64,000 bases of DNA from Tolypocladium sp. Sup5 PDA-1. Lineage: Eukaryota > Ascomycota > Sordariomycetes > Hypocreales > Ophiocordycipitaceae. Below, piece after piece: positions 56,101 to 64,000 of this stretch; position 1 is the first letter of the stretch, and every line of letters begins with the position of its first letter. The position numbers and the translations under genes were made by a program. The stretch lies in assembly GCA_000750105.3 (NCBI GenBank), contig JPHH03000002.1:868001-932000 (forward strand), given 5' to 3'. The notes below the pieces were generated by a model. It ran no database searches, was not told where the DNA came from, and saw only the letters and a list, made by a program, of their open reading frames with translations.

Positions 56101-58012
56101 AGCCAATCGCCGCAACGAATCATCTACGGCAGAGCAAGTTCGGATTGATCTCAAGCACATAAGTCCGGAGACTTTCCAATACGTCTTGGAGTATATCTAC
56201 GCCGACGTTGGCGAGGAGATGTTTAATGAAGTGGCAACGCCCAACATTGACGACTTCTCGGAGCTCGTCCTGGATGTCATGGGCGTCGCCAACGAGTTGA
56301 TGCTGGATCGTCTGTCACAGGCCTGCCAGTTTCTGATTGGCAAGTTTGTGACAACACGAAACATTGCCAACCTTCTCAACGAAATCAGTCCCTGCTCGGT
56401 GACTGAGTTCAAGGATGTTGGATTGGAGTACATTTGTCTGCAGCTGGAATGCATGCTGGAAAATCATCTGCTCGATGGTCTTGACGACGATCTGCTGGAG
56501 GAACTGGACGAAGTTGTCCGTGACAACCAACTGGCCAGATTCCCGTTTGCGCGAAGCGGCAGGGCCGAGTTACTGCTGCATGAAAAGTACCCAGACCTGG
56601 TGATGGATATTGAGGAAGAACGTCGACGACGGGTAAAGCAGATGGCCTTTAAAGTGGCCCAAAGGGAAGATGAGAGGAAGCTGTCCTCGTCATTCAAAGC
56701 ACGCGTTGGAAACCTAGATGATTCCATGACAGGGACGCAGACTCCGGATAGGTCTCGTCGAAGGTCGAGGGCTGGTCGCAACGAGCCGTTCAGCCCAAAC
56801 CTCCGTCCAAAGGAGTCCCACGGAGATATGATCTTCAACATGGACGAGGAGGATGCTTCGAGGATCAGCAGCCCTATGTCGCCAGACTTGGGTACGCCTG
56901 TGGGCCGCCCAGACATCGACATTGAAAACATGCCGCAGCTACCAGAGGCATGGCGAAGTGGAAAAGGCAAGTCTGCCGCAGACTCTGGGAAGCCCTCCCC
57001 ATCAAGCCTCTCTCCGGCTCAGTTTCCGGCTCCAGGTCTTGGGAAGCCCGGTGATATAGCTCCCTTGCAACTGGGTACTCCAGTTAGGAAGCCCGGTGGC
57101 CCTTGGGCATCTCCCGTCTTGCCAACCTCGAAACTGGACCTAAAGGGCATCATGTCAGAAACAACGTCCAAGTCTGCCTTGACAGCCGGCCTAGTTGCGC
57201 AGGACAACAAGTGTACAGCACCGAGCAGGCCACAAGCAAAAATGTCTCAAAAAGAGCGTAAGAGGCAGCTTCAACTGCAAGCAGAGGCGGAAGCGGACGC
57301 TGGAGCGGCTGGAGAAGACGACAATCCCAAACAAGTCCCGTGGGACAAGGGGTCGTCGGGAAGTCGACCACCACCGTGGAAGGCAGCTTCACCACTGCCA
57401 GAGACGTCGCTGAAGGAGGCCATGTCGTCGGAGACGGCACTGCGAGGCCCAGCGCCCGTGAAGACAAAGCCGCTCGTGGCTTCGGAAGCTGAGCCCCATT
57501 TGAGTCGGACACGAACAGCGTCGCCCGACACCAGATTCCCCGGGCAGGGGCGCATGGGCAACTCCCCGGCTGTACCAACGTCGTCATCTAGTCAACCCCA
57601 GACGAAGCCACTTGTGCCACATTCCAAGTCCTACATTTCGCCGGCGCGAAAGGTAGAACCGTCGCCAGGAGCAAGCATGGCAGACATCATCGGGCAGCAA
57701 AAACGTGAGCAAGAGCTGGTCAAAGAGGCCGTGGCCAAGAGATCACTACAGGAGATCCAACAGGAGCAGGCCTTCCAGGAGTGGTGGGACCAAGAGAGCC
57801 GGCGCGCGCAAGACGAAGAGGCCCGAAGGCAAGCTAGGGGCCAGGACAAGGGCCCATCGGGCAACAGACGTGGCCGCAAAGGACGAGGAGGCAAGACCAA
57901 GGGCGCTGAGCCCCCAGGTAGTGGCGAGCAAGCAGCCGGGGGCTCGAAAGGGACAGGCGGTGCGGCTCCATCGCGAGGCAAAGGCGTCAAAGGAAGGGGC
58001 AACAAGGTCTGA
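53174..58012 (+). CDS. Ankyrin-RCC1-BTB/POZ protein (IBtk-like)
   Basis: Probable substrate adaptor of a Cullin-3 ubiquitin ligase, by analogy with BTB proteins and animal IBtk, which share this domain order; the target is unknown. Exons are 53174-53835 and 53938-58012, giving 1578 residues. Ankyrin-type repeats lie at about 80-200 (NSRDHAGLTVLLRAAS, SGWNALHRSLYSGNISIARM, TKDHEGNSPFDVY). RCC1-type repeats span about 300-610 (VCGVGRGGRLGLGDENTQ, ALGQNHSMAVAGNGELWTWG, SSLYCWGRNVGQL). Two BTB domains follow near 765-880 (DIRIPVHGWLLAGRSSALRE) and 900-1010 (DIVVQLDGSDITVHSQLICQ). The disordered C-terminus has a conserved helical stretch (SLQEIQQEQAFQEWWDQES) and ends in RG/KG-rich sequence. The start MSHLLWKYYWENDVDRF is the conserved N-terminus; an ATG 39 nt upstream is in frame. 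Confidence 0.9.
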
Positions 58013-59293
58013 TTTGGTTTCTTTCTGTATTACGAAGTAGCTGTTATACATAGAATTGGGCTGTCTGTTGCCGAAGCAAAGGGAGTCGGAGTTTTGTGCG
58101 AGACAATTTGGGTTCACGATTCGGCTGGTAGAGGGACCAGCGACGTCCCGCGTACGAAGTACCCGAAGCCATAATACAAATTATTCGCCTGAGTGATTTG
58201 ACATAGCGACCCAGGGGGGTTTCAGGAATCAGTAGAAATATAAAGAAACAAGCGGCAGCAGGCGGGAACATGAGCGAGTAATAGAATCTAGGCCAGGGAG
58301 GCCAAGGTCTTGCTACTACTGAGTGACAATAATTCTCCCACTGGTCGGAGAATGCATCGCCGACAAGAGCCTTTGGGTACTCTCGTGAGGCCACATAGAC
58401 AAGCTCTACCACTGGGCAAAGCTATAATAAGCGGTACGCACCTGTACTGGTCGACGCCGTCGAGGCGGTACCTATCGACCACGATAACCGTGAGTCAGCG
58501 ACTCCCGGGGCGATGGAGGGAGCATGTTATGCAGACGGTGGCCAAGGACCTGCGGCAGCTGTCCCGATCACTCCGACCCGATGAGTTTAGCGAGGCAATC
58601 ATGATAACGGCGAACGTGACCGAAACGTAACTTACGAAGTACGAAGTACTCCGTACGACAGTGTCAATACCTGGTACATAGTGCACGATGTGTGGCTGGT
58701 GACGTACTCCGTAGAGTCCGTACCCAAGGCGTCGGGCGCAGAGGCGGAGGTGGGTCAAGTACGTAATCATGGCGGCGTACGTCTTCTGTGGACCCACTTG
58801 TACCTCACTCCGGATTGCGTCCATCCTCGCCATCGCAGACGCCGCATCCTCCAACACCCAACTCCGTCAATCCCCGATCGATCAGCGGCCTTTCGTGCGA
58901 GCCCTGCAGACATCTGCGCCATCGCCAGTCCTCATCTGCGCCGCAGCCGCACCGCATCACTGTCCGTTTGCGACCCTGATCCAGTTGGCGGCGCCAGCCT
59001 GGTCCACCACGTGCGATCGCGACCGACCGACCCCTCCGACGACGCCCTTCACTGCCGACGTGCCGCAGCACTGTGACTCGACCCTTTCGCATTCCTTTAA
59101 CATCGGAAGGCTCATTAGCTTCACTTACTGAGGCGCTGCTGCCAATCGCTCTGCCCTGGTTGGCATCGGCAAAGTACTCCCGCCGCCGCCCAATTCTCGC
59201 GATATCACCGCGCCGGCATCGCGACAATCTTGAAGCCAACACCAGCTACTCTTCTCCTAATCTGTTGGCTTTCGAGCCCCGCAATCTCCCGCA
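58013..59293. other. Intergenic region upstream of epsin
   Basis: It holds the 3' UTR of the BTB gene and the epsin promoter. ACGAAGTACGAAGTACTCCG (58634-58653) and GTACTCCGTAGAGTCCGTAC (58704-58723) are further copies of the intergenic motif. No gene is supported. Confidence 0.55.
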
Positions 59294-61197
59294 ATGTCCA
59301 AGGTTATGCGAAGCGTCAAGAATGTGACCAAGGGGTACTCCGCCGTTCAGGTCAAGGTCCGAGAAGGCGAGTCCACCGCATCATCTTCCCTTGATACTCT
59401 ACTGACTCTCTCCTGTATAGCGACGAGCAATGATCCGTGGGGGCCAAGTGGAACTGCTATGAGTGAACTGGCGGCATGGTTAGTATTACTCCAGGTCGTG
59501 ATGTTGTGTCACCGCTAACAAGAGCACCAGCACTTTCAACACGTACGTAGCGACGCTCCCACGCTGCATCGCAAGGCTGACCGATCTCGTGCTCGCAGAT
59601 CAACCGAGTTCTACGACATCATGGATATGCTCGATAAGCGGCTGAACGACAAGGGCAAGAACTGGCGCCACGTCCTCAAGGCCTTGAAGGTCCTCGACTA
59701 CTGTCTGCACGAGGGTTCAGAGCTTGTCGTCACCTGGGCTCGCCAGAGCATCTACATCATCAAGACGCTGCGCGAATTCCAGTACATTGACGAAGATGGT
59801 CGCGACGTTGGCCAAAATGGTAACTACACCCGCAACCTGCGCAAACTAATAGTCTGGCTAATGTCATTCCAGTGCGGGTTGCTGCCAAGGAGATCACTTC
59901 CCTGATTCTCGACGAAGAACGACTCCGTGCCGAGCGAGGCGACAGAAAGTCCTGGAAGTCCCGAGTGACGGGGCTGGACGAGTTCGCACCACAGTCTGCC
60001 GAGCAATCTCAGCCACGACGACCCCGAGAAAGGCGGGTCGGGCCGGCCACTGAGGAAGAAGATGCCGAGTATCGCCTCGCAATCGAGGCGAGCAAGTATC
60101 AAGAGGAGGAGGACAGGAAGAAGAGAGAGGGCCGACACGACGAGCGTGACGGTGATGACGACTTGGCAAAGGCCATCAAGCTCAGCAAGGAGGAGGAAGA
60201 AAGGAGGCGCCGCGAGCTCGAAGACAGCAACACGACATCCCTTTTCGATGACGAGCCTGCGAAGACCACCCAGCCGCAGTACACTGGCTTCAATCAAGGA
60301 TATCAGCAGGGCAACCCCGTTGACTTCTTTGCCAACCCCATCGATCAGAACCAGATGCAAGTGCAGCCTACTGGGTACATGACGAATGCCTACACCGGCC
60401 TCCAACCAGCTCAGCCGACGGGCTTTCAACCCAACTACAACACTGGCTTCGGCATGCAGACGGGCACGGGTATGGACCCCTATGGCCAGCAACAGAACTT
60501 GCAGGCGTTCCAGCCGCAGCCGACTGGGTACAACCCCTATGCCCAACAGCAGCAGCTGCAGCCGCAAATCCAGTCTCCTCCTTCAGAACCCGTCCTCCAG
60601 CCGGGTAGCAACAACCCCTGGGCTACCAACAACAACCAGCAGCAGCAGTCTTTGGCGCCGACGCCGACTGGATCCAACAACCCGTTTGCCCAGTTCAACC
60701 GACCGCTGTCAGCCCAGCCCGTGACATCTTCTCTCAGCCCCCTGCCGGAGCAGAAGACGCTGGCATCGTTCAACCAGCCCCAGCTGCAGCAGCTTCAGCA
60801 GCAACAACTTCAGCGTCAGCAGCAGGCGGCGCTCGCTCAGCAGCAGCAATCGTTCAACACGCCACAGAAGGGCATGAATGAGTACGAGTCGAAGCTGAAC
60901 TCACTGCTTGCAACTGGTGATGGGATGGACACATTCGGAAACACTGGAGATCTTCGAATCCCTGCCCAGCATACTGCCCCGGGAACCTTTGTGAACAGTG
61001 CCGGATCGGGCGTTCAGCGGCTCAACCCAGAGGCCACTGGCAACAACCCTTTTATGCGCCAACAGTTTACCGGGATGCCCAGTATCAGCTACGGTCAAAC
61101 CTCCAATGCCACAGGCATGAACGGCCAGGGCAGCAACCCCTTCGGAGCCCAGCGCCCGCAGCAGCAGACCCAGAACAACGATCTCATCCAATTCTAA
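59294..61197 (+). CDS. Epsin (ENTH-domain endocytic adaptor, Ent1/Ent2 type)
   Basis: Endocytic adaptor that bends PIP2-containing plasma membrane and links ubiquitinated cargo to clathrin and EH-domain proteins. Exons are 59294-59366, 59421-59478, 59531-59542 (12 nt), 59599-59819 and 59873-61197, giving 562 residues. The ENTH domain covers about 10-145 (VKNVTKGYSAVQVKVRE-ATS, DIMDMLDKRLNDKGKNWRHV, LKVLDYCLHEGSELVVTWAR). Two ubiquitin-interacting motifs follow near 182 and 214 (AEYRLAIEASKYQEEE, DDDLAKAIKLSKEEEE). The Gln-rich tail has three NPF motifs (NNPFAQF, NNPFMRQ, SNPFGAQ) and ends in NDLIQF, a clathrin-box-like terminus. Intron 1 uses a GC donor (AAG then GCGAGT). Several xxQxTG-like sites suggest Ark1/Prk1-type phosphorylation. 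Confidence 0.95.
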
Positions 61198-61866
61198 ATC
61201 AAATTCCCAACCTCGCTTGCGCCTCCGATCAACCCTTATACTTTGTCATCCGATAACGCCAGGCCCAACGATATGAAGGATGTCTATTCTCCCGTTGACC
61301 GGATACGTTACCCATTTCTTTGTTATTGATTCACCTTCATCTGGAGAGGACGGGAGCGGGCTTGACTGTGCTGGGGAGCGAGACTCCGACACGCGGGCAA
61401 TGCTGTAGGCTATTTAGAGTGAGCGCCTCCGCATTCAAAAACCTAGATTTGATTCATCTTAATCAACATCGGGCCAAGCTTCCTCCTCGTGGGTATCGTA
61501 GCCGCGTACTCTTTCAAGACTGCCTTGTAACTCTAACCATGCTCGCCGCTATTGATCCAAGCTCGACAATAATATCCTCAACCTCTACCCCGCCCGTACT
61601 GAATTGTCCTCGGCACCTTTTGAGCAACTCTGTCCTTGGATAGCCGTGGCTTTATGGGGACGTGCTGACAGGTCCTAAGGCCAACTGTCCAACAGAACCA
61701 AGGCGCTCCCGATGGCGAGCTAGGATCGGCGCTGTTGACGCGGATCAACTAGATAGGGTCTCATGAATCTCGGCGGAGTCGATTGGGTAATGGCTGCCCG
61801 TCGGGGATGGTAAGTCGTCGAAAAATCCCTGCATCATGCAAAAATATCGCCAGTGGTCCCGCCTCT
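61198..61866. other. Convergent spacer
   Basis: It lies between the epsin and centrin-like genes and should hold both 3' UTRs. No coding sequence, repeat or structured RNA is recognised. Confidence 0.5.
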
Positions 61867-62538
61867 CTACCCGGCCTCCTCCATCATCTGGATGAACTCT
61901 TCCAAATTCACGCCGCCTTTCCCGTCATGGTCGAGGTGCTCTATCATGCTTTGGATCTCCTCGTCTGTCATTGCTCGCTCATCCTTGATGTCTTGCGCCA
62001 AATGTCGCATGTCTTCAAAGGATATGATGCCGTCTTGGTCGTAGTCGAACATGCTGAACACCTTGGCTGCCTCCTCCGGGGATCGCGGTTGGCGATGAGC
62101 TTTGCGGCACACAGCCTGAACTGATCGAGGTAGATGTATAGGCGGTTGACAGGGCAGCTATGCGGATCTTGCCAGTCTGGCGGCACGGACCCGTACGTCT
62201 CGAGCTCTCTGAAGTACTCAGGCTTCGGCAAGTCGAAGCCGAGGGCTGCTAACGAGTGCTTGAACTCGTAGCTGTTGAGCCAGCCCTTCTTCTTCATGTC
62301 CATCAGGTCGAACTGGCGATCGGGCGTGTGAGCTGTACGGGCCTCTAGTGACAGCAGACAGGCGACTTACGACTTCATCAATGTGGTCCCGGTCCTCATC
62401 GGGAATTGCGCCGTACTCCTCATTTGTCGATACTTGCGGAGCGGGAGGCTGCCGCTGCTGGGGCTGTTGGCTTGAGCCGCCCGCAATTGATCGCATGGGA
62501 AAGGGGCGCGGCGTCGAGTGAGTGTTCATGTTGGCCAT
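61867..62538 (-). CDS. Centrin/Cdc31-like EF-hand protein, apparent frameshift
   Basis: Related to centrins (Cdc31), calcium-binding proteins of the spindle pole body and of mRNA-export complexes. Exons are 62538-62371 and 62312-61867; with one base missing near 62080 the product would be about 204 residues. The N-terminus is Pro/Gln-rich; EF-hand 1 (FDLMDMKKKGWLNSYEF) has lost the usual acidic ligands, with LGFDLPKPEYF after it as in centrins. Then AAKLIANRDP runs out of frame just before EEAAKVFSMFDYDQDGIISF, which carries the best calcium loop (D-x-D-x-D-G), followed by HLDHDGKGGVNLEEF. The break lies in a run of four C (GATCCCCGG); five C would keep the frame, so a sequencing error is likely. 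A real defect, or a diverged paralogue, cannot be excluded. Confidence 0.7.
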
Positions 62539-63483
62539 GAGTTGCGGGATGAGGTCGGAGCGAATGGGAGAAAATGTGCGTATCCAAGCGCGGATAGGTA
62601 GGCGTAACCCAAGGAGAGACTGAGAGGCGCGGATAGCTAGGTATTCAGCACGGGGTGGTGGCGCGTTGTGAAAGCCAAGAAAAAAATTGCTCGCTGTTAT
62701 TACTCTTATTGTTGGGCGACTGTCCAAAGCTCGAGGAAGACGAGTGGAAGAGGCAATGCGACGCGACAGGCCAGACGCGCCGCTGCTGTGTGCTGCGCGA
62801 TCTGGTATTAATACGGCAGCGACTCGACACTAAAATGCCTTGCGGTACCTCTGGCCCAGGTACCAGCGCAGGCAGCGCCCAGGCAGCAGGGACCTGCCTG
62901 GAAGTAGCTCGATGCGCGCCGCTGATTGGCGGGTGTTAGTCAGCACAAGCACCAGTGCACCAATCGGGCACGAAAGTTATGGTCTGAGGCAGCAACCCAG
63001 TCAGCTCTCTGGGCCACCAGCACCGCGAAAAAAGCTGGCTGGGCAGCGGACCTGACCTCACAGTTACGCTGTATCACCAACGCCAACGTCGAGGTAAAAA
63101 AGGGCGCGCCACCCACTCCTCGTCGACTTCCGGCAGTGACTCCAGCTTTGACTCATCGTTCTTCCCCCTTTGTCTTGCCCCGGGCATTGACCCGATCGCC
63201 CACAGCGCCGCTCCGCAGCTCCAGCGACGTCGGCTCTGCTGTGCGCGCCTCCTGTCCTCGAGAGCCCGCGCGACACGCCGAGGCTCGACCCTCATCGACG
63301 ACATCGCGCTGAGGCAGTTTTCGCACATGTATGTGCTCGCCGTCGATAAATAGTCCACCGACTTAGTCGAAATCGATTCGAGTTTGCGAAATACTGCGCC
63401 ATCGACGGCAACGCGGCGACCTGCGTCACATCTAGGGATATCCCATCCCCGAATCCCGCTCTTCGCAGGCGCCAGAGGACATC
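62539..63483. promoter_or_regulatory. Divergent promoter region, centrin-like gene / FG nucleoporin
   Basis: 945 bp between two divergent start codons at 62538 (-) and 63484 (+). No gene is supported. No named regulatory element is recognised; there is a short ACCAGCG/CACCAG-rich stretch near 62860-63020. Confidence 0.45.
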
Positions 63484-64000
63484 ATGTCGTTTGGTGGCGG
63501 GTTTGGGGGCTTCGGCTCAAACACTAACCAGCCCTCCTCTGGGGGGTTTGGCGGGTTTGGTGCAAACACCAACACCACCGCCTCGACAGGTATGTTTGCT
63601 CTTGGTGGACAAAGCGCTGCACGAGCTATGCTAACTGGAATGACCCCAGGCTTTGGATCTGGCACCACCGGCGGTGGATTTGGCCAGAACACCAACCCTG
63701 GAGGTGGCATGTTCGGAGGCAGCAGCAACGCTCCCGCCACCACGACCGGTGGCTTCGGCGCCCCAGCAGGTAAGCTCGCCCTGCGTCTGAATCGGCTTCC
63801 CGACCCCGCTTTCAAGCTGTGCCTTTGCTAATACGGATGAACTATAGGAGGATTCGGAGCGAATACCGGCGGCGGCTTCGGCAGCAAGCCTGCTTTTGGT
63901 TCGACCACGGCGACTGGCGGCGGCGGCGGCGGCGGCTTGTTTGGATCTCCCGCCACCGCCAACAACGCTGGTACATCCAGCTTTGGCGGGTTTGGCAGCA
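63484..64000 (+). CDS. FG/GLFG nucleoporin (Nup98/Nup145-like), 5' part only
   Basis: Start of a phenylalanine-glycine repeat nucleoporin that lines the nuclear pore channel. Exons seen are 63484-63589, 63650-63769 and 63849 to the window edge; both introns are GT-AG, interrupt a GGC or GGA codon at phase 1 and have matching phases. The N-terminus MSFGGGFGGFGSN is followed by FG-rich repeats (GGFGGFGANTN, GGGFGQNTNPGGGMFGG, GGGLFGSPA). GLFG- and GMFG-type units favour the Nup98/Nup145N class, but the diagnostic GLEBS and autoproteolytic domains would lie beyond 64000, so the exact member is unknown. The gene is truncated by the window, not broken. Confidence 0.85.

Noticed and set aside
61867..62538. 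An intron to explain the centrin frame change
   Set aside because: No GT-AG pair near the shift preserves both conserved blocks; every candidate would be too short or delete AAKLIANRDP.

Overview
The window reads as about 64 kb of nuclear chromosome from a filamentous ascomycete (Pezizomycotina; by inference a sordariomycete, probably Hypocreales-like). The evidence is fairly high GC, many short GT-AG introns of about 50-80 bp with CTRAY-like branch sites, single-gene transcription units on both strands, and conserved fungal proteins such as CDK1, NOT1, ATG13, HSE1, a Cdc15-type F-BAR protein, seipin and epsin. I see no operon, phage, CRISPR array, rRNA or tRNA, and no secondary-metabolite cluster. 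All exon coordinates below were worked out by hand from splice consensus, reading phase and family conservation. They are predictions.

Layout: 1-2.2 kb, no gene found; CDK1 (-); an IMPACT-domain protein (-) divergent from an OMS1-like mitochondrial methyltransferase (+); a GDS1-type winged-helix protein (-); a 2.5 kb spacer rich in a GTACTCCGTAC-like motif; a PhzF-family protein (+); the CCR4-NOT scaffold NOT1 (-); a Cdc15/Imp2-type F-BAR/SH3 protein (+); seipin (+); an acidic nuclear-looking protein (+); a SNF2 ATPase (-); NTF2 (-); a decayed serine beta-lactamase-like gene (-); HSE1 (-); ATG13 (-); a large acidic F-box-like protein (-) flanked by inverted copies of a degenerate repeat; a mitochondrial 2-oxodicarboxylate carrier (-); an ankyrin/RCC1/BTB protein (+); epsin (+); a centrin-like EF-hand gene with an apparent frameshift (-); and the start of an FG nucleoporin (+) cut by the window edge.

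The genes are mostly independent housekeeping functions. Loose themes are endocytosis and endosomal sorting (epsin, HSE1), autophagy (ATG13), nuclear transport (NTF2, FG nucleoporin) and cell cycle/cytokinesis (CDK1, F-BAR protein, centrin). I find no convincing new multi-gene system. The unusual signals are structural: extreme exon architectures (an ATG-only first exon, 11- and 12-nt microexons, a GC-AG intron, a stop-free 69-bp intron near the end of NOT1), a broken hydrolase gene, the inverted repeats around the F-box-like gene, and a short motif that recurs in intergenic DNA but was not noticed in any gene.
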